13,263 nt of DNA. Source: Calditrichota bacterium (GTDB taxonomy: Bacteria > Calditrichota > Calditrichia > Calditrichales > Calditrichaceae). The first letter of the stretch is position 1, and every line of letters begins with the position of its first letter. Location: the NCBI GenBank assembly GCA_024278715.1, contig JAJRSN010000127.1, positions 1 to 13,263 on the forward strand, read 5' to 3'. Below are positions 5,371-13,263 of the stretch, piece by piece. Position numbers and translations under genes: made by a program. The notes under the pieces were generated by a model that had not been told where the DNA came from, did no database searches, and saw only the letters and a program-made list of their open reading frames with translations.

Positions 5371-7767
5371 ATGTTTTTATTTTTCCGGCGTAATCCCGCT
5401 TTATCGGTTTTTTTAACGTTTGCCCTTGGTATTGCCGTTTCGTGGCATTTTCTTTTTTCGTTGAATTCCGTCCTGCTGTTGTTTGCTGTTTTGCCATTAA
5501 GCCTGAGTTTGATTGTATCGTATTTTTGGCTGCCACGTTTTTTTGGGTTGTTTTATTTTTTGTTTGTACTGGCAAGCGGAATTTTTTTAGGCTACGAACA
5601 TTTTGCCTTTTACAAATCCGATCATCTTTTAACTCAAGCCGTGCGGCGCGCAATAGCCTTTGTCGGCTGGGTGCAATCCGCCGAATACCGAGCCAACGGG
5701 AAACATCGATATGTGATTGAATGCGAACAAATTCAAATCGATTCAGTCCTGAAACCAGCCTCTGGTAAAATCATACTTTTTCAGAAGGAAAAAGCAGCCC
5801 GCTTAAAATACGGGCAGCGTCTGTTAGTCAAAAGCTCTCCGCAAATGCCGCCGCTGCCTTCAAATCCCGGCGAATTCAATTACCGTCGTTATCTGAATTT
5901 CAAGGGAATTTTCTTCCAAACCTGGGTAAAGCGTTCCGATTTTCGGATTTTACCCGGGACAAAAGGAAATCCGTTTCAACGGCGCGTTGTGAATCCCCTG
6001 CGCAACAAAATTCGGCAGGTTATTGATCGGAATCTGCCGCAGCCCGCAAACGATGTGGTAAAAGCATTGATCCTCGGCGAACGTCAGGATCTGGACAGAA
6101 AAATCATTAACCGGTTTCAAAGAACGGGCGTGGTTCATGTTCTGGCGATTTCCGGTTTGCATGTGGGTTTTATTCTGTTGATCTTTTTAACGTTTTTGGG
6201 CTTATTCCCGCTTTCATACAAATGGAAGTACATTCTGTCGTTTGTTTTGTTAGGGATGTTTGTCGCTCTGGTCAATTTTAAAGCGCCTGTGGTGCGCGCC
6301 TCGTTAATGGCGGTTCTTTATTTCGGGATTAACCTGATGCAGCGTCGGTCTTCGGCGCTGAATATTTTGGGCGTTGCGGGTCTTATTATTCTTATCTTTG
6401 ATCCCGATCAGCTCTTTCAAGCCGGATTTCAATTTTCGTTCGCCGCTGTGGGCGGAATTCTTTACGGCTATCCGGAGCTTAAAAAGATTGTTCGCCTGAA
6501 GCCGGGCTCCGGCGTAATCGCACAAAAGGCAAATCGTTGGATCGTACAGCCGGGATTGGTTTCGCTTGCGGCGGTTTTGGGTACTTTGCCGCTGACCTGG
6601 TGGTATTACGGCGCTTTGCAGTTGGGCGCTGTTTTCATCAATCTTCTGATTATTCCCTTAATCGGTCTGCTGGTGATGCTTGCCTTCTTCTTTGTAATAT
6701 TAGCCCTTACGGGGATTCCGCTTGTATCCGGTCTTGCCGTGATTATCCATTTGCTTTTGCGGTTAATTTTACAGGTCATTCGGTTTTTTAACCGATTCGA
6801 CTGGGTACAGCTGCGGGTTCCGCATCCCGCCCCGCTCGTAATCTTTTTAACTGTGTTGTTCATTTTACTCCTTTTCAGATTGCGCAAACCGGCGGTTCGT
6901 TTTTATGCTGCGGGAGTTTTTTTGCTTATCCTGATTTTTATTCAACCCCAACCGTTGAACCGTCTGCGCGTCACGTTTATCGATGTCGGGCAGGGAGACG
7001 CCTGCGTCGTCCAGTTGCCCGACCAAAAGGTTTTGCTGATCGACGGCGGAGATAAAAATCCGTGGCAGGACGCGGGAGAACGAAATGTGGCGCCGCTTCT
7101 AAAATTTTATGGCATAAAGCGGATAAACTATGTGATTGCAACCCACGCCCATTCCGATCATTTTGGCGGATTGTTGGCGGTCTTAAAAAATTTTACGATC
7201 GATACGCTCGTTTTGAGTCCTTACCCCGACAGCACAAAGAGTTTTCTGAAATTTGTCGCGCTGGCAAAACGTGATCGAATCCCGGTCGTTTACGCTCACC
7301 GCGGCAGGCGTCTTAATTCGGGCGAAAAAACGCGTTGTTATGTTTTGCATCCTTTCGGGAATTTTATTAAAAGCAAAAATCACGGCGGAAGAGAGGTTAA
7401 CAATAGCTCCGTTGTTTTGAAAATTGTTTACGGAAACACTTCGTTTTTGTTCACCGGCGACGCGCAAAAAGACGCCGAGCTCGCGATGCTGAGTTATGAC
7501 CGCTTTTTAAAAAGCAATGTGTTAAAATTAGGGCATCACGGCAGTTCCACCTCGAGCGGCGATGCGTTTTTAGCCGCGGTTAAACCTGAATTTGGGGTCA
7601 TTTCGGTCGGGAAGAACAATAAATTTTCGCACCCTTCTCCCAAAGTTTTACGCAGTTTACGCCAAAAGAAAATCCCTTCGCTGCGCACGGATCGTTTTGG
7701 CGCCATTGTGTTCGAAAGCGACGGAGAGCGGGTAAATCTGATTAACTGGCGTCTGTGGTTGAATTAA
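5371..7767 (+). CDS. comEC: ComEC/Rec2-family DNA uptake channel with MBL-like C-terminal domain
   Basis: The product has 798 residues, full length for the three-part ComEC architecture. An N-terminal hydrophobic pair of segments (about 10-75) leads to a soluble DUF4131 region (about 85-195) with the PGEFNYRRYL motif at 166-175. The polytopic competence domain (about 220-525) carries AISGLHVGF at 259-267. The C-terminal MBL-like domain (about 532-798) has FIDVGQGDA, IDGGD, THAHSDH (591-597), FTGDA and GHHGSS (721-726), so its metal-binding residues look intact. ComEC carries single-stranded DNA across the inner membrane during transformation; the C-terminal domain is thought to act as a nuclease on the incoming duplex. 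No Shine-Dalgarno sequence precedes the ATG. A weak promoter-like pair (TTTACA at 5334-5339 and ATTAAT at 5357-5362, 17 bp apart) would start transcription almost at the ATG. No other competence gene lies in the window. Confidence 0.95.
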   Translation: MFLFFRRNPALSVFLTFALGIAVSWHFLFSLNSVLLLFAVLPLSLSLIVSYFWLPRFFGLFYFLFVLASGIFLGYEHFAFYKSDHLLTQAVRRAIAFVGWVQSAEYRANGKHRYVIECEQIQIDSVLKPASGKIILFQKEKAARLKYGQRLLVKSSPQMPPLPSNPGEFNYRRYLNFKGIFFQTWVKRSDFRILPGTKGNPFQRRVVNPLRNKIRQVIDRNLPQPANDVVKALILGERQDLDRKIINRFQRTGVVHVLAISGLHVGFILLIFLTFLGLFPLSYKWKYILSFVLLGMFVALVNFKAPVVRASLMAVLYFGINLMQRRSSALNILGVAGLIILIFDPDQLFQAGFQFSFAAVGGILYGYPELKKIVRLKPGSGVIAQKANRWIVQPGLVSLAAVLGTLPLTWWYYGALQLGAVFINLLIIPLIGLLVMLAFFFVILALTGIPLVSGLAVIIHLLLRLILQVIRFFNRFDWVQLRVPHPAPLVIFLTVLFILLLFRLRKPAVRFYAAGVFLLILIFIQPQPLNRLRVTFIDVGQGDACVVQLPDQKVLLIDGGDKNPWQDAGERNVAPLLKFYGIKRINYVIATHAHSDHFGGLLAVLKNFTIDTLVLSPYPDSTKSFLKFVALAKRDRIPVVYAHRGRRLNSGEKTRCYVLHPFGNFIKSKNHGGREVNNSSVVLKIVYGNTSFLFTGDAQKDAELAMLSYDRFLKSNVLKLGHHGSSTSSGDAFLAAVKPEFGVISVGKNNKFSHPSPKVLRSLRQKKIPSLRTDRFGAIVFESDGERVNLINWRLWLN

Positions 7768-7803
7768 TACCCGCCGTCCTTTAAATTAAATTCCCAGCAG
7801 TGC

Positions 7804-7834
7804 AGCGCGGATATATGAGAGATGCGCTTTTTTT
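7804..7834 (+). terminator. Possible intrinsic terminator after comEC
   Basis: A short stem AGCGC (7804-7808) pairs with GCGCT (7824-7828) around a 15-base loop, and the pairing arm runs straight into seven T residues (7828-7834). It lies 36 bases after the comEC stop. The stem is only five pairs, so the call is modest, but the T run in the right orientation supports it. It would separate comEC from the rnhB operon. Confidence 0.4.
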
Positions 7835-7920
7835 AAAGCGGAATTTGCGAATAAAACGCGCTGAAAAGTTCATTACTAAAAAGATAATGACAAAAGCATC
7901 AAAAAAATTCGGGAATAAAT

Positions 7921-8595
7921 TTGCCGGTTATCAAGATAAAGACTAATCGCAGCGAAGAGCTTTTTGCTTTTGATTTAAAATATTGGCGGCAGGGCGTTCG
8001 TTTTTTATGCGGAATAGATGAAGCGGGGCGCGGACCCTTAGCCGGACCCGTTGTCGCCGCGGCTGTTGTTTTTTTACCGCACAGTAAAATGACCCTGATT
8101 GACGATTCAAAACGGCTGTCGGCAAAATTACGCGAAACTCTTGCCGAACAGATTAAAAAAGAGGCTGTCGCCTTTGCCGTTGCAAGCGCTTCCGTGGAAG
8201 AGATTCAGCAATTTAATATCTTAAAGGCAACTATTTTAGCCATGCAGCGTGCTGTGCAACAGTTAAAAGTGATTCCCGATTTTATTCTGGTAGATGGGCG
8301 CGATTTTCCTTTGTTCTTAAGTTCCGATCGATCGAAAAGCATCCGCGGTCGGGCTGTGACAGGAGGAGATCGTTTATCGCAAACCGTTGCCGCCGCTTCG
8401 ATATTAGCCAAGGTGCACAGAGACAATTTAATGATAGAATACGCCGAGCAGTATCCGCTGTACGGCTTTGATCGTCATAAAGGTTACGGCACTAAAGAAC
8501 ACTGCGACAAAATTCTTGAATTCGGACCCTGTCCCATTCATCGCAAACTGTTTATTCGAAAAATATTGGAACGACAACAAACTTTGGACTTTTAA
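7921..8595 (+). CDS. rnhB: Ribonuclease HII
   Basis: The enzyme cuts RNA in RNA/DNA hybrids and 5' of single ribonucleotides in DNA, starting ribonucleotide excision repair in the cytoplasm. The 224 residues include the signature GIDEAGRGPLAGPVVAA (catalytic D33 and E34, GRG at 36-38), DDSKRL (61-66), VDG with D125, ASILAKVHRD with D168, HKGYGT (186-191) and GPCPIHR. All four acidic catalytic residues (D33, E34, D125, D168) are present. The start is TTG: an in-frame stop lies at 7888-7890, no in-frame ATG occurs before residue 57, and the conserved FDLKYW...F lead-in to the signature must be included. A weak GGGA lies six bases upstream. A separate 19-codon frame (ATG at 7887) overlaps this start in another frame. 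It probably opens the operon that continues through aroK to lpxK. Confidence 0.94.
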   Translation: MPVIKIKTNRSEELFAFDLKYWRQGVRFLCGIDEAGRGPLAGPVVAAAVVFLPHSKMTLIDDSKRLSAKLRETLAEQIKKEAVAFAVASASVEEIQQFNILKATILAMQRAVQQLKVIPDFILVDGRDFPLFLSSDRSKSIRGRAVTGGDRLSQTVAAASILAKVHRDNLMIEYAEQYPLYGFDRHKGYGTKEHCDKILEFGPCPIHRKLFIRKILERQQTLDF

Positions 8596-8651
8596 CCTTT
8601 TCCGGAAATGAACTGTTAAAGTTAAAATTTAAAAAGGAACTCAGGAAATTT

Positions 8652-9212
8652 ATGGTAAATCGGCACATTTTTTTAACGGGCTTCATGGGAGCCGGAAAAT
8701 CAAAAATCGGACGACATCTGGCAAATGAACTGGGCTTTCCGTTTATCGATACGGACAAAGAGATCGAAAAGAAGGTCGGAAAAACCGTCAAGGAAATTTT
8801 TGAAACAGACGGCGAAGCGGTTTTTCGGGAATTGGAACATAAGGTAGTGAAAGAGTGTTGCGAAAGTCCGATGGCAAGCGTAATCGCTCTGGGCGGCGGA
8901 GCTTTGAATTATCCGGAATCTTTCGACATCGTTCATAAATCGGGGATCGTCGTTTATCTGAAAAGTTCTCCGGCGGCAATCTTTGAACGCGTAAAACACA
9001 CCAATAAAAGACCCTTATTGGAAATCGAAGACGATGAAAATAAAGAAGAACGCCTTAGGCAGCGCATTGAGCAATTGCTCGAAAAGCGCGAACCGGTTTA
9101 CGCCAAAGCGGATATTATCATTGAGCGCGACGGTCTGGAAGTTGAGCAGGTGGTTGGCAGGCTGTTAAGTAAAATAAAAGAATTATGGAAACAAAATTAT
9201 GCGGCAAATTAA
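8652..9212 (+). CDS. aroK: Shikimate kinase
   Basis: It phosphorylates shikimate at the 3-hydroxyl with ATP, the fifth step of the shikimate pathway to chorismate and aromatic amino acids. The 186 residues begin with the P-loop GFMGAGKS (10-17), then FIDTD (D33 and D35 for magnesium and shikimate), R59 in FRELE, the GGG loop at 81-83 for shikimate, the lid segment KRPLL with R120, and REPVYAKAD near 146-154. All expected residues are present and the length is slightly above the usual 170-180. AGGA sits five bases before the ATG. The 3' end overlaps the aroB start by 14 bases, so the two are probably translated in coupled fashion. Confidence 0.96.
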   Translation: MVNRHIFLTGFMGAGKSKIGRHLANELGFPFIDTDKEIEKKVGKTVKEIFETDGEAVFRELEHKVVKECCESPMASVIALGGGALNYPESFDIVHKSGIVVYLKSSPAAIFERVKHTNKRPLLEIEDDENKEERLRQRIEQLLEKREPVYAKADIIIERDGLEVEQVVGRLLSKIKELWKQNYAAN

Positions 9213-10284
9213 CGTTGATTTAAAATATTGCAAATATCCCATTTTTGTGGGCAGCGGCATCACAAACAGTTTCGGAAGCATTTTAAGAAAATATTACGCC
9301 GGTCGGCAAATCGCGGTAATTACCAACGAGCGCATTTTTAATTTGCACGGTGCGGGATTAACGGACCAACTTCCGAAAGACGCGGAAATCGTTACTCTGT
9401 TTGTGCCGGACGGCGAACATGCAAAATCGTTTGAGCATCTGCAGAACCTTTACACGCGGCTTTTGGAAAATCATTTTGAGCGCGGAAGTCTGATTATTGC
9501 CTTTGGCGGAGGAGTAGTCGGCGATCTGGCTGGTTTTGCGGCGGCTACCTATTTACGCGGAGTGCAGCTCGTCCAGTATCCCACAACGCTTTTGGCTCAG
9601 GTCGATAGCAGCATTGGCGGAAAAGTCGGGATTAACCATCCCCTGGGTAAAAATTTAATCGGCGCCTTTAAACACCCGCTTTTTGTTTTCAGTGACGCGC
9701 GGTTGCTGCAAACCCTTCCCGACGCCGAAATTCGCTGCGGAATGGGCGAGGTGATCAAGTACGGTTTTATTTTGAATAAGGATTTGTTTGAATATTTGGA
9801 GCGGAATCTGGAAAAAGCTTTGCAAAAGGAGGACGAGGTTTTGCGCCGTCTGGTCTTGATTTCCGCCGGCGAAAAGGCGAAAGTCGTCATGCGGGACGAG
9901 AGGGAATCGCGCCTGCGCATGGTTTTGAATTTCGGACACACTTTTGGTCATGCCCTGGAAACGGAATATCATTTCAGCGAAATAAAACACGGCGAGGCGG
10001 TAATTCTTGGGATGAAATGCGCGCTGGAATTTGCCGCCGATTCCGGTTTTTTAAGTAAACAGGAACAGCGGCGGGGCATGGCGTTGCTGAACCGTGTGCC
10101 GGTGAAATTTGATTCTTCGGCTGTTAATCCTGATCGTCTTGTGGAGCGGATGACTCTGGATAAAAAGGTAAAAGACGGCAAAATCCGGCTTGTTTTGATC
10201 GAGCAAATCGGTAAATATTTTTTTCATTCGGTCGAAGACAAGAATCTTTTAAAACAGGCTTTCGGGATATTAAAAGAGGATTAA
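9199..10284 (+). CDS. aroB: 3-dehydroquinate synthase
   Basis: It converts DAHP to 3-dehydroquinate, step two of the shikimate pathway, using NAD and a divalent metal. The product has 361 residues, almost the same as the E. coli enzyme. NAD-binding segments include DGEHAKS (71-77) and GGGVVGDLAGFAAATYLRG (103-121). The metal ligands E184 (GMGEVIKYG), H247 (FGHTFGHALE) and H264 (KHGEAV) fall at the same numbers as in E. coli. K142 and K151 lie in the active-site stretch GGKVGINHPLGKN. The start lies inside aroK (14-base overlap) without a strong ribosome site, which suggests translational coupling. The stop is four bases before the PhnP-like gene. Confidence 0.97.
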   Translation: MRQINVDLKYCKYPIFVGSGITNSFGSILRKYYAGRQIAVITNERIFNLHGAGLTDQLPKDAEIVTLFVPDGEHAKSFEHLQNLYTRLLENHFERGSLIIAFGGGVVGDLAGFAAATYLRGVQLVQYPTTLLAQVDSSIGGKVGINHPLGKNLIGAFKHPLFVFSDARLLQTLPDAEIRCGMGEVIKYGFILNKDLFEYLERNLEKALQKEDEVLRRLVLISAGEKAKVVMRDERESRLRMVLNFGHTFGHALETEYHFSEIKHGEAVILGMKCALEFAADSGFLSKQEQRRGMALLNRVPVKFDSSAVNPDRLVERMTLDKKVKDGKIRLVLIEQIGKYFFHSVEDKNLLKQAFGILKED

Positions 10285-10288
10285 CTGA

Positions 10289-11062
10289 ATGCGAGTCACA
10301 TTTTTAGGAACCGGAACTTCGGGCGGAGTACCGATTATCAATTGCAGTTGTTCGGTTTGTACTTCCAACAACCCAAAAAACAAGCGTCTTCGCTGCTCGA
10401 TAATGGTGGAAATGAACGGCAGGAATCTGTTGATCGACACTTCCACTGATATGCGGGAACAATTTTTACGAAATCCTTTTCCTAAAATCGACGCCATCCT
10501 TTACACCCACGCCCACGCAGATCATGTTTTCGGACTCGATGAAGTGCGCCGATACAACTATTTGTTAAAAAAACGAATTCCCGCCTTTGGCAATAGCCGC
10601 ACAATGGAACGTTTGCAAAGAGTGTTTGACTACGCCTTTCAGGAAAAAGGGTCCGAAATTGTTCCGGGAATTCCCAATCTTTACGCGGAAATTATCGATG
10701 ATGTCTTTGAGATCGACGGCATCCGCATTACGCCGGTTCCTTTGATTCACGGAAAGGATTTCATTCTGGGCTTTCGGATCGGTAAATTTGCCTATTGCAC
10801 GGATGTGAGTTTAATTCCCGAAAGCAGCTACCCGTTGTTAAAAGATTTGGATGTTTTGGTGTTGGACGCTCTGCGCGAAAAAAAGCATCCTTCGCATTTT
10901 AGTCTGGACGAAGCCGTTTATGAAGCGCAGAAAATCGGGGCTGCTCAAACTTATTTAACGCACATGAGCCATATTCTTGATTATGATCGCCATGGTGAAT
11001 TATTGCCGGAGCATGTATCGTTTGCCTATGACGGATTGGTAATCGAAGTTTCAGAAAGTTGA
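10289..11062 (+). CDS. PhnP-like MBL-fold phosphodiesterase
   Basis: The product has 257 residues. It starts MRVTFLGTGTSGGVP and carries three cysteines in CSCSVC (C19, C21, C24). In E. coli PhnP, cysteines in the same spacing plus a late histidine bind a structural zinc; the matching histidine here is H228 in THMSH. The active-site ligands are THAHADH (H74, H76, D78, H79), H154, D172 in TDVS and H225. PhnP hydrolyses 5-phosphoribosyl 1,2-cyclic phosphate in phosphonate breakdown, but no phn genes are near, and this wider family occurs in many bacteria without them. The substrate here is unknown; a cyclic or other phosphodiester is a reasonable guess. An AGAGGA site lies in the end of aroB. 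The gene is sandwiched between aroB (4-base gap) and aroQ (8-base gap), so it is co-expressed with shikimate enzymes. Confidence 0.88.
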   Translation: MRVTFLGTGTSGGVPIINCSCSVCTSNNPKNKRLRCSIMVEMNGRNLLIDTSTDMREQFLRNPFPKIDAILYTHAHADHVFGLDEVRRYNYLLKKRIPAFGNSRTMERLQRVFDYAFQEKGSEIVPGIPNLYAEIIDDVFEIDGIRITPVPLIHGKDFILGFRIGKFAYCTDVSLIPESSYPLLKDLDVLVLDALREKKHPSHFSLDEAVYEAQKIGAAQTYLTHMSHILDYDRHGELLPEHVSFAYDGLVIEVSES

Positions 11063-11070
11063 GGTAAGTT

Positions 11071-11511
11071 ATGAAACTATTAATCATTAACGGTCCTAAT
11101 TTGAATTTGCTCGGTCAACGCAAACCGGAAGTTTACGGGCAGTACACCCTGAAAGAGCTTAACGCCTTTGTGCGCGAACATTTCAATAAAATTGAATTGG
11201 ATTTTTTCCAGAGCAATCATGAAGGGGAAATTATTGACAGTATTCATAATGCTATGGAAACGTTTGACGGTATCGTTATTAATCCCGGCGCATTAACGCA
11301 CTATTCTTACAGCCTTCGCGACGCCATTGAAGCTTGCACTCTCCCTGTAATAGAAGTTCATTTAAGCAATATCGCGGCGCGCGAGTCGTTCCGTAAGATT
11401 TCCGTGATTTCGGAAGTCTGTTCGGGAACTGTGAGCGGTTTCGGCGCTTACGGATACGTTCTGGCGGTTCAGGGATTAATAAATCAATTAAAGCGAACCA
11501 AACAGGAATGA
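11071..11511 (+). CDS. aroQ: Type II 3-dehydroquinate dehydratase
   Basis: It dehydrates 3-dehydroquinate to 3-dehydroshikimate, step three of the shikimate pathway, taking the AroB product. The 146 residues match the small dodecameric type II family: INGPNLNLLG (6-15), catalytic R17 and Y22 (in EVYG), QSNHEGE (47-53), INPGALTH with N71 and H77, RDAI (83-86), EVHLSNI with H97, and R108. No residue that I know to be essential is missing. GAGG overlaps the stop codon of the preceding gene and lies just before the ATG. The stop overlaps the next start as ATGA. Together with aroB and aroK this covers three pathway steps; aroE, aroA and aroC are not in the window. Confidence 0.97.
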   Translation: MKLLIINGPNLNLLGQRKPEVYGQYTLKELNAFVREHFNKIELDFFQSNHEGEIIDSIHNAMETFDGIVINPGALTHYSYSLRDAIEACTLPVIEVHLSNIAARESFRKISVISEVCSGTVSGFGAYGYVLAVQGLINQLKRTKQE

Positions 11512-12962
11512 TTGATCACCTTAAAAATTTAGCCCGGCATTCGTCGATCTACACCGTAAGCACGTTTGTGCAGCGCGCCCTGGGCTTTGTGATGCTTCCC
11601 ATTTACACGGACCCCGCTTTTTTGGCTTCCAGAAGCGAATACGGCGATCTGGCTTTGGTTTACACATTCACCGCTTTTATGAATATTGTTTACCTGTACG
11701 GCATGGATGCGGCAATTTTGCGTTATTTCTTTTTGGGCAAATTCAAACGCAACGAGGTTTATTCCACCGGCTTTTGGGGCGTTCTGGCTAATTCGCTTGC
11801 CTTGTCGGCTTTGCTGTTTATCTTTGCCCCGCAATTGGGAAATTTCGTTTTCGGCAGCTACAAATACGCCACACTAATCCGCTTGAGCGCCGCCATTTTA
11901 TTCTTTGATTCGCTGGGTAATCTTCCTTATCTGATTTTACGCGCAGAAGAAAAATCCATTCACTTCTCGGCTTTTAGGATCGGACGTTTTTTTCTGGAAC
12001 TCATTTTAAACATTCTTTTTGTGGTTATTTTGCGCAAAGGCGTATTGGGAATCCTTTACGCCAACCTCATCGCTTCGGTGGTTAATCTCATCGCTTTGCT
12101 GCCCTATCAAAACAAATACCTGAAGGTTGTATGGAACCGGGAAATTTTTAAAGTGTTAGCGTTGTTCGGACTGCCCATGTTGCCGAACGGGCTGGCTTAT
12201 TTAACCGTTGAAGTGAGCGATAAATTTTTAATGCGTTTTTTGCTCAATAAAGACCTGCTCGGTTTGTACTCCGCCAATTACAAATTCGGCTCTCTGCTTT
12301 TGCTGGTGGTAATCGCTTTCCGGAACGCCTGGCAGCCGTTCTTTTTAAAGATCGCCAACGAACCAAACGCCAAACAAATTTACGCGCGGGTGCTGACCTA
12401 TTTTACTTTGATCGGAGCCTTTTTAATTGTTGCCGGAAGCTTTTCAATCGATTACATCGTTAAAATTCCTCTCGGACACGGGCGGTCCATAATGAATCAA
12501 TCCTATTGGGACGGAATAAAAATTATTCCGATTATTCTGAGCGCCTATCTGTTCTACGGAATTTACGTAAATTTTACCGTGGGCATTTACATTAAAAAGA
12601 AAACCCGTTACATGATTATTTTTACGGGCGTGGCGGCTCTGGTCAATATCGGCAGCAATCTTTTTCTGATGCCACGTTTCGGGATTATGGGCGCGGCTTT
12701 TGCCACATTGCTAAGCTACCTGATTATGGCGGCGACTATTTTTATCGCCAATCAAAAAATTTACAAGGTGCCTTATGAATACGGTCGCCTGCTTTTTATT
12801 TTAACCTATTTGTTTGTAATGATCGGAATTTATTACCTGTTGGCGCCTAACTGGTACCAAAGACTCGCCTTAATCGTTTTGTCTCCCGTTCTGTTTTTTG
12901 CTTTACGATTTTTCCGAAAAGAGGAGTGGGCGTATTTAATTAAATTAGTCAAAAAAAGTTAA
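11508..12962 (+). CDS. Polysaccharide/oligosaccharide flippase (Wzx-like, MOP superfamily)
   Basis: The product has 484 residues and is almost entirely hydrophobic, with an estimated 12-14 membrane helices. The N-terminal stretch (SSIYTVSTFVQRALGFVMLPIYT, then EYGDLALVYTFTAF and an AAILRYFF segment near 66-73) is typical of polysaccharide biosynthesis exporters. Later hallmarks are GLPMLPNGLAYLT (about 221-233), a helix with LGLYSANYKFGSLLLLV, and a GIMGAAFATLLSYLI helix near 393-407. Such proteins flip lipid-linked sugars across the inner membrane for O-antigen, capsule or other envelope glycans. The precise substrate cannot be read from sequence, and a MurJ-like lipid II role is less likely. 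The start overlaps the aroQ stop (ATGA), with AGGA immediately upstream. lpxK follows after 17 bases, which fits an envelope role. Confidence 0.9.
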   Translation: MIDHLKNLARHSSIYTVSTFVQRALGFVMLPIYTDPAFLASRSEYGDLALVYTFTAFMNIVYLYGMDAAILRYFFLGKFKRNEVYSTGFWGVLANSLALSALLFIFAPQLGNFVFGSYKYATLIRLSAAILFFDSLGNLPYLILRAEEKSIHFSAFRIGRFFLELILNILFVVILRKGVLGILYANLIASVVNLIALLPYQNKYLKVVWNREIFKVLALFGLPMLPNGLAYLTVEVSDKFLMRFLLNKDLLGLYSANYKFGSLLLLVVIAFRNAWQPFFLKIANEPNAKQIYARVLTYFTLIGAFLIVAGSFSIDYIVKIPLGHGRSIMNQSYWDGIKIIPIILSAYLFYGIYVNFTVGIYIKKKTRYMIIFTGVAALVNIGSNLFLMPRFGIMGAAFATLLSYLIMAATIFIANQKIYKVPYEYGRLLFILTYLFVMIGIYYLLAPNWYQRLALIVLSPVLFFALRFFRKEEWAYLIKLVKKS

Positions 12963-12979
12963 AAGAACGGCTGCTCAAT

Positions 12980-13263
12980 ATGAAAATCATTTTAATTTTT
13001 GTCCGTCTCTTGCTTTTTCCCGTTTCCGTGATTTACGCTCTTATTACCGAAACGCGGAATTTATTGTACGACTTGAACATTTTTCCGGTTTATCGTTCAA
13101 AAATACCGGTGATTTCCGTGGGCAATATCACGGTCGGGGGAACGGGAAAAACGCCGTTCACAATTTGGCTGGCAAAAAAGTTAAAACCCGGTTTTAAAAG
13201 AATCGCCGTCGTCAGCAGGGGGTACGGAAGAAAAAGCAGGGGAATGATCGTTGTAGCCCGGAA
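12980..13263 (+). CDS. lpxK: Tetraacyldisaccharide 4'-kinase (partial, C-terminus outside window)
   Basis: It phosphorylates the lipid A disaccharide precursor at the 4' position on the inner face of the cytoplasmic membrane. Ninety-four codons are present; the gene runs off the right edge. A hydrophobic N-terminal helix (about 3-23), likely the membrane anchor, is followed by a short linker and PVISVGNITVGGTGKTP (43-59), which holds the P-loop, then VVSRGYGRKSRG (77-88), another LpxK hallmark. The catalytic Asp and later nucleotide-binding parts are beyond the edge. Presence of lpxK marks the host as a lipid A maker. It follows the flippase gene by 17 bases in the same direction. The ribosome site is weak (AAGAACGG). 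Confidence 0.93.
   Translation, partial: MKIILIFVRLLLFPVSVIYALITETRNLLYDLNIFPVYRSKIPVISVGNITVGGTGKTPFTIWLAKKLKPGFKRIAVVSRGYGRKSRGMIVVAR

Noticed and set aside
5342..5653. 103-residue minus-strand frame opposite the comEC start
   Set aside because: It is a low-complexity, Lys/Thr/Asn-rich shadow of the hydrophobic comEC coding strand, with no recognisable domain.
9597..9990. Two overlapping minus-strand frames of over 100 residues within aroB
   Set aside because: Both oppose highly conserved AroB segments and show no independent motifs, so they are shadows.
1..13263. Mobile element, CRISPR array or defence island
   Set aside because: No transposase, integrase, terminal repeats, spaced direct repeats or defence-type domains are visible, and the genes look like stable chromosomal housekeeping.

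Overview
The window reads as chromosomal DNA from a Gram-negative bacterium of moderate GC. A partial lpxK at the right edge means lipid A is made. The gene content (comEC, rnhB, aroK, aroB, a PhnP-like hydrolase, aroQ, a flippase, lpxK), a TPR lipoprotein ending in a DUF4352-like domain and an NtrC-type two-component pair would fit the FCB side of the tree, for example Calditrichota or a relative. That placement is an inference from style; nothing in the window fixes it. I see no insertion sequence, prophage, CRISPR array, tRNA or rRNA.

Left block, minus strand (1-4413). In transcription order it holds a secreted TPR protein (probable lipoprotein), a 356-bp gap with two inverted-repeat structures, a membrane histidine kinase (dCache-like sensor, HAMP, Cys/His-rich PAS, HisKA, HATPase) and an NtrC-type response regulator cut by the window edge. 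The kinase and regulator form a probable sigma-54-linked signalling pair. The TPR protein may belong with them or may only be a neighbour. A 73-bp divergent gap separates this block from the plus-strand genes.

Middle, plus strand (4487-7767). A YhfI/RNase Z-like metallo-beta-lactamase (MBL) fold hydrolase is followed by comEC, the inner-membrane channel for DNA uptake, which carries its own MBL-like C-terminal domain. comEC has no visible Shine-Dalgarno sequence. A possible terminator lies about 40 bp after it.

Right block, plus strand (7921-13263). rnhB (TTG start), aroK, aroB, a PhnP-like phosphodiesterase, aroQ, a polysaccharide flippase and lpxK are tightly packed with overlaps or short gaps and look like one operon. 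Three shikimate-pathway enzymes (AroB step 2, AroQ step 3, AroK step 5) are combined with RNA/DNA hybrid repair and envelope assembly. Most of this is housekeeping. The parts most worth a second look are the kinase PAS domain with its Cys/His cluster, the structured gap upstream of that kinase, and the PhnP-like enzyme lodged between aroB and aroQ.
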